43,477 bases of DNA from Faecalicatena fissicatena. Its GTDB lineage: Bacteria; Bacillota; Clostridia; Lachnospirales; Lachnospiraceae. Both the position numbers and the translations under genes were made by a program. The notes under the pieces are model-generated. The model did no database searches. It had not been told where the DNA came from and saw nothing but the letters and a program-made list of their open reading frames with translations. Shown here piece after piece: positions 33,005 through 40,796 of this stretch. Numbering within the stretch: position 1 is the first letter of the stretch; every line of letters begins with the position of its first letter. The stretch is taken from contig LDAQ01000016.1 in NCBI GenBank assembly GCA_001028025.1, positions 1 to 43,477 of the forward strand, given 5' to 3'.

Positions 33005-33051
33005 TTGATAATACCACAATTTTTGTATAAAATGAAATCACATTATTTTAT
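33005..33051 (+). promoter_or_regulatory. LysR promoter and LysR-type operator, locus 1
   Basis: TTGATA (33005-33010), 17-bp spacer, TAAAAT (33028-33033) drive the LysR gene. The -10 box is embedded in the palindrome ATAAAAT-N11-ATTTTAT (33027-33051), a textbook LysR T-N11-A site, 63 bp before the start codon. The same arrangement recurs at 36537-36583. It lies in the divergent space with the nitrilase operon. Confidence 0.8.
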
Positions 33052-33113
33052 GGCCTAATAAGTTCCGATTATACGAACTATTGCCAGAAAATTCAGAAAG
33101 GATTTGTGGTGAA

Positions 33114-34046
33114 ATGTTAGATCAAAAGTTGGAAACATTCCTGATCCTGTGCGAGACCAGGAACTACACACAGACAGCAAACCGGCTGAGTATAACACAG
33201 CCTGCTGTCACTCAGCACATCAAATATCTGGAAGGATACTACCGGACCAAGCTCCTGTACTACGATGAAAAACGACGGCTCCATCTGACAGAACACGGAA
33301 AGCTGCTTCGTTCCTACGCCCAGACAATCAAGGCAGATTCACAGATTATAGAACGGAAGCTGAAAACCCTGCCCGAACAGCCGGATGAGCTCAAACTCGG
33401 AACTCTTACCACAACCGGGGAGTCTCTTGTTCCCCATATGGTCGCAGAATACCTGAAAAAGTATCCGGACAAAAAGGTCAGCATGTACCTCGGTGAGGCC
33501 GATGCACTCCTGATGCAGCTTAAGTCAGGGCGCATCCAGTTCTGTATCATAGACACCTACTGCCCCCCTCAGGATTACGAGAGCTGTGAACTCTTTGAAG
33601 GAGATACAATTTGTGTCTGTTCCCCCAGGCACCCGCTCGCCGGCAAAACCGTTGATTTTAAAGAGCTGAACGACTACCGGCTGATTTTCCGGGAAAATGA
33701 TACCAACTCCCACCGGAATCTGATGAAGATCCTCCATGCACACAACCAGGATATTAACAACTTCCAGTCATATGTTGAAATCGGCACCATCAACACAGTG
33801 CAGAAAATGGTCATGGAGAATGTGGGAATTTCCTTCATCTACCGTTTCGTTGTACAGGAAAATCTGGATAAAGGCCTGCTCAGCCAGATACATATCCGCA
33901 ACTTTTCGTCGCACTGCATGTTCAGCTTCGTCTGGATGAAAAACAGTTTTTTCGCCCCCGGCAACATGCAGTTCCTTGAGATATGCAGAGAAGTCCTGGA
34001 TTCCTCCATCTTTAAAAATAACGGTCAGTTTTCTTCTCCTTCCTGA
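33114..34046 (+). CDS. LysR-family transcriptional regulator, paralogue 1
   Basis: A 310-residue LysR regulator with the N-terminal helix-turn-helix LETFLILCETRNYTQTANRL and SITQPAVTQHIKYLEGYY, a linker helix to about residue 85, and a periplasmic-binding-like effector domain starting ELKLGTLTTTGESLVPHM. Its protein is closely similar along the full length to the LysR at 36647-37615, including the DNA-recognition helix, and the two share a promoter/operator design. It is divergent from the nitrilase-permease-metalloenzyme operon, its likely target. The ATG at 33114 lines up with its paralogue's start; the frame is open 11 codons further without support. The last ten codons overlap the terminator stem. 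Confidence 0.9.
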   Translation: MLDQKLETFLILCETRNYTQTANRLSITQPAVTQHIKYLEGYYRTKLLYYDEKRRLHLTEHGKLLRSYAQTIKADSQIIERKLKTLPEQPDELKLGTLTTTGESLVPHMVAEYLKKYPDKKVSMYLGEADALLMQLKSGRIQFCIIDTYCPPQDYESCELFEGDTICVCSPRHPLAGKTVDFKELNDYRLIFRENDTNSHRNLMKILHAHNQDINNFQSYVEIGTINTVQKMVMENVGISFIYRFVVQENLDKGLLSQIHIRNFSSHCMFSFVWMKNSFFAPGNMQFLEICREVLDSSIFKNNGQFSSPS

Positions 34047-34061
34047 AGAAAACTGACCGTT
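34020..34061 (+). terminator. Terminator overlapping the end of LysR paralogue 1
   Basis: AACGGTCAGTTTTCTTC pairs perfectly with its complement (17 bp, 8-nt loop), followed by CCCTTTTTG. The 5' arm encodes the last residues of the LysR protein. It also serves the convergent OPT gene's side. Confidence 0.9.
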
Positions 34062-34085
34062 CCCTTTTTGCCATCCCTTAGCCAG

Positions 34086-35684
34086 TTATTTTTTAGCTTT
34101 TCCCAGCTGCAGGGTCGACGTGAAGAAGCTGTAAAGGGCCGAGCCTGCTATTGAACCTGCACCAAGAATGTACAGAATACTCTGTCCCTCTTCTCCTTTA
34201 TACTTAACAACAATGATTCTGAAAATCAGGGCTATGATAACTGTAATACCAGTAATCGTGCTGCCTACAAGCAGACCTGTTGCAAACAGGACACCGAGCT
34301 GCTTCTTAGGGCCGCCGATAAACTGAATAATCGCACCCGGAATTGCAAAGATCAGCAGCCATTTTGCAATCTCAGGGCTGGAGCCTGCATCTATGGTTGT
34401 CACAAAAGTACGTGCAACTGGTGCATACATGTCATTTTCAAAGTATGTATTAAACATCGCAAGAACAACAACAAATGCTACGAAGAATGAAATAATCTCC
34501 GCGATATACTGCTGTTTTCTGCCCGCGCGCTCAAATTCCGGATCCGCACCGTTTCCACGGAGGATATAACCGCATTTGAAGTCATATGCCATATCGGAAA
34601 ATGCCGGTCCGGTGGCTGCTGTATATCCTGCCAGAATACCAAGAGGAAGTTTCGGGAACCCGATCATCATACCCACAAGCAGGAAGATCAGAGCCGTCGC
34701 AAATCCCGGGAACCAGCCGGAATGCATGGCTGACATTCCTACGATCAGCTCGGATGCAATTGCGGAGAATGCTGCAAATATTACCCAGATAATCAGTTTT
34801 GGAACTGACATCTCAGAATACATACCGGATACCACTGCCAGGCCGATTGCCACAACCACATATGCAATATACCCTTTCGCAAGGGCGCCTCTCATATCAG
34901 AGATACTGCTTGTAAACTTGCCTGCAACACTGTTTTTGCCGTCTTCCTTTTTGAAGAGCATGATACCAACCTGGATCAGGGCTACCAGACCTGCACCGAT
35001 CATGATTCCGTGAGGCACATAGTACTGTCCCATGTTAAAATTATTGTCATTGCTGATACCAATCACAAGCGCACCTACACCGAAAGCTCCCAGTGCCCAC
35101 ATATCACCAATCCATGTAACGCCAAGAAGGTCCGTCGGTATGCCCAGTGCTTTTCCGACAATACCAATGCCCATACCGACGATGAGCAGCATTGCTTTTT
35201 TGCCCTTGTTGACAACAGCAAGAATCGTCTCGGCTGCCGCAATTCCGGGCGGCCATGGCTCTTCTGCCGGGAACATCGGAGTATCAAATGTCTTATAAAG
35301 TATGGTTGCATCAATAATAGTTGCCAGCAGCACACCTACCAGCATAGGAACTACCAGCTGCGGTTCTCCCATCAGGTAAGGAATACCGATCGGCAGAATC
35401 AGACTGTTCGCCGCAGAAAAAGTCGCACCGGAAATGGCCGTCTGTACCAGGTTCTGTGCATGGATATTTTTGTACTTTTTAAATATTGCAAGGGGTATCC
35501 TCGAAAGGATAATCGCAAACAGTGCGCCTACGATTGACGTATTCGTACTGATACCGACACGTACGATCAGCTCCAGACCGATTATAGCACCCAGAACCGA
35601 AAGTATAATGTTCAGGATCAAAATCGCCGGATTTAGCGCTGACGGATGATTTTTTGCCTGTGTCCCGTTGTTTTGTTCGTTCAT
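34086..35684 (-). CDS. OPT-family (oligopeptide transporter) membrane protein
   Basis: A 532-residue transporter with about 14 hydrophobic segments and the OPT family look: LNPAILILNIILSVLGAIIG at the N-terminus, SRIPLAIFKKYKNIHAQNLVQT, FPAEEPWPPGIAAAE near residue 145, IGAGLVALIQVG, and DFKCGYILRGNGADP. OPT members move small peptides or peptide-like compounds with protons. AGGAGG precedes the ATG. It is co-oriented with and 50 bp downstream of the AroM gene, and in the neighbourhood of a second LysR. The pairing of OPT and AroM genes suggests a shared catabolic substrate. Substrate unknown. Confidence 0.88.
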   Translation of the reverse strand: MNEQNNGTQAKNHPSALNPAILILNIILSVLGAIIGLELIVRVGISTNTSIVGALFAIILSRIPLAIFKKYKNIHAQNLVQTAISGATFSAANSLILPIGIPYLMGEPQLVVPMLVGVLLATIIDATILYKTFDTPMFPAEEPWPPGIAAAETILAVVNKGKKAMLLIVGMGIGIVGKALGIPTDLLGVTWIGDMWALGAFGVGALVIGISNDNNFNMGQYYVPHGIMIGAGLVALIQVGIMLFKKEDGKNSVAGKFTSSISDMRGALAKGYIAYVVVAIGLAVVSGMYSEMSVPKLIIWVIFAAFSAIASELIVGMSAMHSGWFPGFATALIFLLVGMMIGFPKLPLGILAGYTAATGPAFSDMAYDFKCGYILRGNGADPEFERAGRKQQYIAEIISFFVAFVVVLAMFNTYFENDMYAPVARTFVTTIDAGSSPEIAKWLLIFAIPGAIIQFIGGPKKQLGVLFATGLLVGSTITGITVIIALIFRIIVVKYKGEEGQSILYILGAGSIAGSALYSFFTSTLQLGKAKK

Positions 35685-35734
35685 TTAAACGCCTCCTTTG
35701 TGTTAAACTCTGTTTGTTGTAAAACTTATGCAGC

Positions 35735-36406
35735 TCAAATGTCTAACATTTCGCTGACAGTCCGCGCCAGAGTTGTCCTGCATAACAGAACAGGCTTCCC
35801 TGCGATAGAGGCCACAATACTTTTTGCTTCTTTTGTAAAGCCTATACAGTCCATCACAATCAGGTCCGCTTCAATGTCCCTGGCCTTCTCTGCCGCTTTC
35901 CTCACCTCAGCCATATCTCCATAGGGGTTTGCCGGTATGGGAGTCACATTCTCCATGATGGGTCCCCACTGGTCATATGCCTGCTGCACCTGCTGTTCAT
36001 CTGGTGTTATTACTATGATGTTGGAGTTTTTGCTCAATGCCCGAGCCAAACCATTCAAAATCTTTGCCGGATACACAAGCGGCACCTTTGCTTCAAATAT
36101 GTCCGGAAAAGTTCCCGCGCAAAACAGCATGATGAGAACTGCCCCCTGCTCTTCCAGCCTTGAGATACAGTCCTGCATTCTATCCAGAATGAAACTTTCT
36201 CCGAATTTGGCAAACGTGCCATCATTTAAACGTGAAACAAGAACATAATCTGTTTCCGGAGGTGCCATGGCCTTAATCTGTTCCTTCGTCAGACCGTCCA
36301 GTGCACCCGCCTGAAGCAATTCCACACCTTCGCCCAATATGGGCATAATATCAGGTGTTACATCCACTCTCGGTGATTGCCCGATTGTAACCGCTCCAAT
36401 CTTCAT
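35735..36406 (-). CDS. AroM-family protein (Asp/Glu racemase-like fold)
   Basis: A 223-residue AroM family protein, recognised by the N-terminus KIGAVTIGQSPRVDVTPD, the ELLQAGALDGLT strand-turn, the CAGTFPDIF motif near residue 117 (candidate catalytic Cys) and LIVMDCIGFTKEA near residue 178 (second Cys). Two opposed cysteines resemble the active site of the Asp/Glu/hydantoin racemase superfamily. No biochemical function is firmly known for AroM despite its name, and there are no aromatic-pathway genes nearby. AGGAGG precedes the ATG. It leads the OPT operon and is divergent from LysR paralogue 2. Racemisation or C-N chemistry on the transported compound is a plausible inference. Confidence 0.87.
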   Translation of the reverse strand: MKIGAVTIGQSPRVDVTPDIMPILGEGVELLQAGALDGLTKEQIKAMAPPETDYVLVSRLNDGTFAKFGESFILDRMQDCISRLEEQGAVLIMLFCAGTFPDIFEAKVPLVYPAKILNGLARALSKNSNIIVITPDEQQVQQAYDQWGPIMENVTPIPANPYGDMAEVRKAAEKARDIEADLIVMDCIGFTKEAKSIVASIAGKPVLLCRTTLARTVSEMLDI

Positions 36407-36472
36407 TAACCCACCTCCTCTATTCTTTTCACTGCCTCCTTCCTTCAGACATCATAGCAATCTTTATACAAA

Positions 36473-36509
36473 AAGGGACTTATCCTATTTTTGTAAGATA
36501 AGCCTCCTT
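36473..36509 (-). promoter_or_regulatory. Possible attenuator hairpin in the aroM leader
   Basis: On the minus strand CTTATC/GATAAG with partly paired AAGG/CCTT flanks is followed by TTTTTGT, about 70 bp before the aroM start. It looks like a terminator ahead of the gene, so read-through could be regulated. Confidence 0.4.
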
Positions 36510-36536
36510 GCTGTATGCTTTCGTGTAGTTATTACC

Positions 36537-36583
36537 TTGATTTTATCATAGATAAAATATAAAATGAAATTAGATTATTTTAT
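36537..36583 (+). promoter_or_regulatory. LysR promoter and LysR-type operator, locus 2
   Basis: TTGATT (36537-36542), 17-bp spacer, TAAAAT (36560-36565), overlapped by ATAAAAT-N11-ATTTTAT (36559-36583), 64 bp before the LysR paralogue 2 start. Only three bases of the 25-bp site differ from locus 1 (all in the spacer), so either LysR could bind both. Confidence 0.8.
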
Positions 36584-36646
36584 ACCCATATAAGATCAGA
36601 TTATAGCATTTGCTGTCAGAATATTTTAGAAAGGACTTTTAATCAT

Positions 36647-37615
36647 ATGTTAGACTTAAAACTCGAAACTTTTCTTGTTCTGTGCGGGACCGGGAATTAT
36701 ACTCAGACGGCCAGCATTCTTAACATCACACAGCCTGCAGTGTCCCAGCACATCAAGCATCTGGAACAGCACTATCAGACCAAACTGCTTTACTACGATG
36801 AAAAACGCCGTCTGCATCTCACAGAGCATGGAAAACTGCTGCGTGCATTTGCCCAGACCGTCAAAGCCGACTCGCAGCAGATTGCGGACTGTTTGAAAGC
36901 AGAACCACAGGAACCGGAGGAAATCAAGATTGGCACGCTGACTACCACAGGAGAGTCTCTGGTTCCACACATGGTAGCAGAGTACCTCAGGCGTTTTCCC
37001 GACAAAAAAGTGAGCATGTATCTCGGAGAAGCCGATGCACTGCTGGCGCAGCTGAAAAGCGGCCGCATCCATTTCTGTATCACGGACATCTACTGTCTCC
37101 CGGATGAATATGAAAGCGTGGAGCTCTTCGAATCCGAGACTATCTGTGTCTGTTCTCCCAAGCATCCCCTTGCCGGAAAGACCGTTGACTTTGAAGAGCT
37201 CAACAGCTACCGGCTTGTATTCAGGGAAAATGACACCTACTCGCAGCGCAACCTGATGAATATCCTGCATGCACATAATCAGGATGTTAACACCTTCCGG
37301 TCCTATGTAGAGATCGGCACAATCAATGCAGTGAAAAAGCTGATCATGGAAGATATCGGTATCTCCTTTATCTATCGCTTTGTTGTGCAGGACGATATCG
37401 ACGCCGGACTGCTCAGTCAGATACATATTCACAGCTTTTCCTCTTTTCATCTCTTCAACTTTGCCTGGATGAAAAACAGTTTCTTTGCCCCCAGCAGCCT
37501 ACAGTTTCTTGCCGTCTGTCAGGAAAATCTCGGGCATCTGCACGGAGGCATCCCTTCATACAGCTGCCGGACAGAGGCCGGGCCCGATTGTTATGATAAA
37601 GGAACGGCCGAATAA
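36647..37615 (+). CDS. LysR-family transcriptional regulator, paralogue 2
   Basis: A 322-residue LysR regulator: helix-turn-helix LETFLVLCGTGNYTQTASIL and NITQPAVSQHIKHLEQHY, effector domain starting EIKIGTLTTTGESLVPHM. It matches paralogue 1 (33114-34046) almost residue for residue until about residue 295, then has its own 25-residue tail. In the recognition helix only conservative changes are seen. AAAGGA precedes the ATG. It is divergent from aroM-OPT, its likely target, and its promoter has the same operator as paralogue 1. The pair probably arose by duplication of a regulator with its control region. Confidence 0.9.
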   Translation: MLDLKLETFLVLCGTGNYTQTASILNITQPAVSQHIKHLEQHYQTKLLYYDEKRRLHLTEHGKLLRAFAQTVKADSQQIADCLKAEPQEPEEIKIGTLTTTGESLVPHMVAEYLRRFPDKKVSMYLGEADALLAQLKSGRIHFCITDIYCLPDEYESVELFESETICVCSPKHPLAGKTVDFEELNSYRLVFRENDTYSQRNLMNILHAHNQDVNTFRSYVEIGTINAVKKLIMEDIGISFIYRFVVQDDIDAGLLSQIHIHSFSSFHLFNFAWMKNSFFAPSSLQFLAVCQENLGHLHGGIPSYSCRTEAGPDCYDKGTAE

Positions 37616-37628
37616 CAGATGCAGCAAC

Positions 37629-37650
37629 GCGGATGTTATTTTCCGCTTTT
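37629..37650 (+). terminator. Weak terminator after LysR paralogue 2
   Basis: GCGGA/TCCGC (5-bp stem) followed by TTTT. It overlaps the last codons of the convergent PPDK-like gene. Weak. Confidence 0.35.
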
Positions 37651-39510
37651 TCCAAGCCGGCAGACCGCTCTGCCTTCCTTTGCGTCCAAAAGCAGGCTGG
37701 TGCCGGTTCCCGATACATCATATACTTTTATAATTTTCGACAGCTCCTGTTCTCTGGGCCACAGCTTCAGGAATACATTCGGAAAGCGTGATAATAAACC
37801 GGGCTGATACAGCCTGGTCTTGCTGTTCTCATTGATGGCACCATAGTAAACATCCGCTTCTACAAGATCCTGGAACATATGGCTGCCATAAGAAAGTTCC
37901 GGGCGGTATCCCGCTTTGCTGTATGCCACCTCGCATATGGCAATAAACTGGCTGATATCTGCATAGACAACCGGTACTCCCAGTTCCGGGGATGAGGTCC
38001 CGATCCGGCCGGGAACCAGAAGCATCAGCTTTTTATCTACCTCTTCGTAGTGCTGGTTGATGCAGCTGATCATCCGGCCCACATCCGGCTTTTTCGCATA
38101 AGGATACTCATAATAAGCCTGAGGATCTACCCAGACAATGCAGTCCAGCGCCTCTTTCTTTGAACGGCGCATAGAGGTACGGCGTACATCGAATAAAAGC
38201 TCATTGTCAATCCCCTCCGGGATCTCAACCCGTTCGGATGCTGCCACCTGAAGAGGCCGGCACTGGAGAAGGTTCACCTTCCATGCGCCCTCCTGTGGGC
38301 TTCTGACGGCAAACTCTACATCCACAGGCCTCTCATACTCCTCCTCCAGCATCTTCAGGATCTTGCGCATCATCTTTATAAAATCATTCTTCTCGACCAG
38401 ACCCTGGCAGTCCGCAAAATAGACCTTTCGAAACTGCCGTCTCTGGGACAATATATATTCCGCGTCGCTGTCTCTGCTTAAAACAAGCTTCTTCTGCCAA
38501 TCCGTCAGATTGGGGATGACCACTTCCAGCATTTTTGTACACAGCCCTTCCCCGGAAAGATCCAGCACATCCACCTGGCGCTGTGAAAACTTATGGCGTT
38601 CTGCAATGGTAGTTCTGATGTTTGCCTGTGCACGGTCCATACCCACAAGCCTCGGGTAATCACCAGGTGTCCGCTCCACGGCTCTGGTCCCAAGCCCCAT
38701 AACAATTCGCAGCATACCGGCATCCGGATTCATATGCTCCATCCATTTATAAGGATTGTATGAGCATCCCATACCTGCCGCTACCGGAAAATACAGATTG
38801 CCATACCTCTCGCCTTCTACTTTCTGAACCAGGAGAGCCATCTGCTCATCCACATCCAGCAGTTTCCGTTTTCTCCTATACTCAATGGCCGACGGATTCA
38901 TTGTGCTTGCGTAGACCTGACGCACCGCATTTTCAAGCTCTTCCAGCCGCTCTTCATCACTCCCCTGATTCATGCAGAAGATAGACTCGTATTTTCCGGA
39001 GAAAGCATTTCCATAACCGTCCTCCAGAAAACTGCTGGAACGCACAATAATTGGAGTTGTTCCATAATGGCCGAGAACTCTTTTCAGTTCCTCCCGTATC
39101 GCTTCCGGGAAAGCACCGTTTAACAGCCGGCTTTTCAACTCTTCGGCATCCTGAAAATGCTCTTTCTCCCGGCGGTGCCTCTCACGAAGTTCCATACAGT
39201 TATTTTGCTCCAGGTATCTGCAGAACACATCCGAACCGATAAAAAAAGAGTTGTGCGGCTCTATGTAATCTTTGTATTCCGGAAGACGCACTTTAATCAG
39301 CTTCCTGGCCACCAGAAGTCCACAGGCTTTTCCGCCTATCAGCCCCTCCCCGATTCTTCTTTCCAGAACTTTCCGGAAATCGTCTGTAGAAAAGTGTTTT
39401 ACTATCAGCCGTTCCATTCGTGATTCTGTAGTCATAAGGTTGCTGCATACTGTTTTCTTCGCTTCATCTGTCATCTCTTCTCTGCCAAGTAATTCTTTCC
39501 AGCTGTTCAT
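37636..39510 (-). CDS. PEP synthase/PPDK N-terminal (ATP-grasp) domain protein
   Basis: A 624-residue protein with the pyruvate-phosphate dikinase N-terminal domain. Visible motifs are LIGGKACGLLVARKL near residue 60, the ATP-grasp stretch IIVRSSSFLEDGYGNAFSGK near residue 150, and DVEFAVRSPQ...VNLLQCRPLQ near residue 430. It lacks the swivelling His domain and the PEP-binding TIM barrel of full PPDK or PpsA, so it is not a complete PEP synthase. The last 180 residues (YAKKPDVGRMISCINQHYEE, LLVPGRIGTSSPELGVPV) are specific to this subgroup. GGGGGAGG precedes the ATG at 39510. Function unknown; ATP-dependent phosphoryl transfer is likely. It stands alone between convergent and divergent LysR genes. 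Confidence 0.82.
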   Translation of the reverse strand: MNSWKELLGREEMTDEAKKTVCSNLMTTESRMERLIVKHFSTDDFRKVLERRIGEGLIGGKACGLLVARKLIKVRLPEYKDYIEPHNSFFIGSDVFCRYLEQNNCMELRERHRREKEHFQDAEELKSRLLNGAFPEAIREELKRVLGHYGTTPIIVRSSSFLEDGYGNAFSGKYESIFCMNQGSDEERLEELENAVRQVYASTMNPSAIEYRRKRKLLDVDEQMALLVQKVEGERYGNLYFPVAAGMGCSYNPYKWMEHMNPDAGMLRIVMGLGTRAVERTPGDYPRLVGMDRAQANIRTTIAERHKFSQRQVDVLDLSGEGLCTKMLEVVIPNLTDWQKKLVLSRDSDAEYILSQRRQFRKVYFADCQGLVEKNDFIKMMRKILKMLEEEYERPVDVEFAVRSPQEGAWKVNLLQCRPLQVAASERVEIPEGIDNELLFDVRRTSMRRSKKEALDCIVWVDPQAYYEYPYAKKPDVGRMISCINQHYEEVDKKLMLLVPGRIGTSSPELGVPVVYADISQFIAICEVAYSKAGYRPELSYGSHMFQDLVEADVYYGAINENSKTRLYQPGLLSRFPNVFLKLWPREQELSKIIKVYDVSGTGTSLLLDAKEGRAVCRLGKSGK

Positions 39511-39647
39511 ATACGACCTCCCCCTTTCCCCAATGTGGTTCACTTCCAGTTTCAACCGGTAAATCATTTTCCTTATTAAATTAAGTGTAAATTAATCCGG
39601 CTGAAATAGCAAATCATTTCAAATTATAACAGGTATAAGTAAATAGT

Positions 39648-39701
39648 TATGTTACCGTTCAGACCATGCTGTGCACACCAGCAGGTGTGAACAGTAACAT
39701 A
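39648..39701. other. Inverted-repeat structure after LysR 3
   Basis: TATGTTAC pairs with GTAACATA, GTTCA with TGAAC, and CACACC with GGTGTG inside. It lies 14 bp beyond the end of the LysR gene. No U-run follows, so terminator function is uncertain. Confidence 0.5.
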
Positions 39702-39714
39702 GTTATACTTTCGA

Positions 39715-40680
39715 CTATCCCTTATCCTGCGGCTCAATATCGATTCCCGGAAGCGCCATCTTCATAAACTCTGTCATGCACCTTGTGAGATATTTATTCT
39801 TTCGGTAATACAGATATACCTCCCTGACCGCATCCGGATCATCAATTTTATAATAGACGATATCCGAGTCCGGGGGCAGGCTCTTGACCACGGTATCACT
39901 GACAAAGGAATCCCCCATTCCATATTCTGTCAGATGGTAGGTCGTCAGAAGCTGGTTCAGCTTCAGAGAATAATTAAGCTGCACCTCCGCCCTCCGGCAT
40001 ATAGCCTCCACCCTCTCTCTCGTATCATTATGCGAGCGCAGAACAATGAACGGATCATCCTTGAACTTTTTCAGCGGAACCCCGGGAAATTCCGGCTGCA
40101 GGTGAACATTCCCACGCACATCCTCCACGCTAAGCCGGTATTTTGTCGCTCTTTTATTGCTGTCAAAAGAAGCCGGCACTGCCAGCAGCAGATGTTCCTC
40201 CATAAAGATCTTCTTTTCATAAATAGACTCGTCCAGCAGATAATTATCGATGATAATATCCAACTCTCCCGCAAAGAGCTTTTGCTCCAGAAGCGGTGTA
40301 TGTCCCTCAAAAAGGCTTACCTTTACATTGGGATAAGTCTCACGGAATCTGGAGATAATAGGTGGAAATATAAAAGAGGAAAACAGGTATGTTCCCCCCA
40401 CAGAAAGATGCCCGGTCTTGAGTTCGTGCAGATTGCCCACATAATAGGCGAACTCATCTTCCAGGTCCATAATCTTCTCCGCCGTCTTTATGTATCGTTT
40501 CCCGCAGTCCGTCAGCTGAATCGGAGTCGTGCTCCTGTCAAAAAGAGGCATCCCCACTTTGCTCTCCACCTTCTTGATCATGGCGCTGAGCGCCGGCTGA
40601 GAGATATAGAGGTTCTCCGCCGCCTTTGAAAAGCTTCTTTCTTTATATACTTCATATACGTAATTCATTCCACTGAACAT
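39715..40680 (-). CDS. LysR-family transcriptional regulator 3
   Basis: A 321-residue LysR regulator not closely related to the other two. The helix-turn-helix is YVYEVYKERSFSKAAENLYI and SQPALSAMIKKVESKVG; the effector domain starts HLSVGGTYLFSSFIFPPI. GGAGG lies seven bases before the ATG. It is divergent, with 116 bp between, from the aminotransferase-glutamate dehydrogenase genes, which are its likely targets. A short inverted repeat ATAAC-N6-GTTAT (40692-40707) lies 11 bp before its start codon. Confidence 0.88.
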   Translation of the reverse strand: MFSGMNYVYEVYKERSFSKAAENLYISQPALSAMIKKVESKVGMPLFDRSTTPIQLTDCGKRYIKTAEKIMDLEDEFAYYVGNLHELKTGHLSVGGTYLFSSFIFPPIISRFRETYPNVKVSLFEGHTPLLEQKLFAGELDIIIDNYLLDESIYEKKIFMEEHLLLAVPASFDSNKRATKYRLSVEDVRGNVHLQPEFPGVPLKKFKDDPFIVLRSHNDTRERVEAICRRAEVQLNYSLKLNQLLTTYHLTEYGMGDSFVSDTVVKSLPPDSDIVYYKIDDPDAVREVYLYYRKNKYLTRCMTEFMKMALPGIDIEPQDKG

Positions 40681-40730
40681 ACCATGCCTCCATAACCATT
40701 TAGTTATAATGACTATATAAATATAAATAT

Positions 40731-40759
40731 TTGTTTTTATTCTATGCTATTTCTATAAT
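40731..40759 (+). promoter_or_regulatory. Promoter of aminotransferase gene
   Basis: TTGTTT (40731-40736), 17-bp spacer and TATAAT (40754-40759), about 37 bp before the start codon. Confidence 0.7.
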
Positions 40760-40796
40760 AAAAGCAAGAAAAGAAACCTTGCACAAGGAGGACATT

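Noticed and set aside
36656..37450. 264-codon ORF antisense to LysR paralogue 2
   Set aside because: It mirrors the LysR coding frame, has no ribosome site and no recognisable domain.
39934..40629. 231-codon ORF antisense to LysR 3
   Set aside because: Shadow frame of a well-supported gene; composition is basic and random-looking with no family features.
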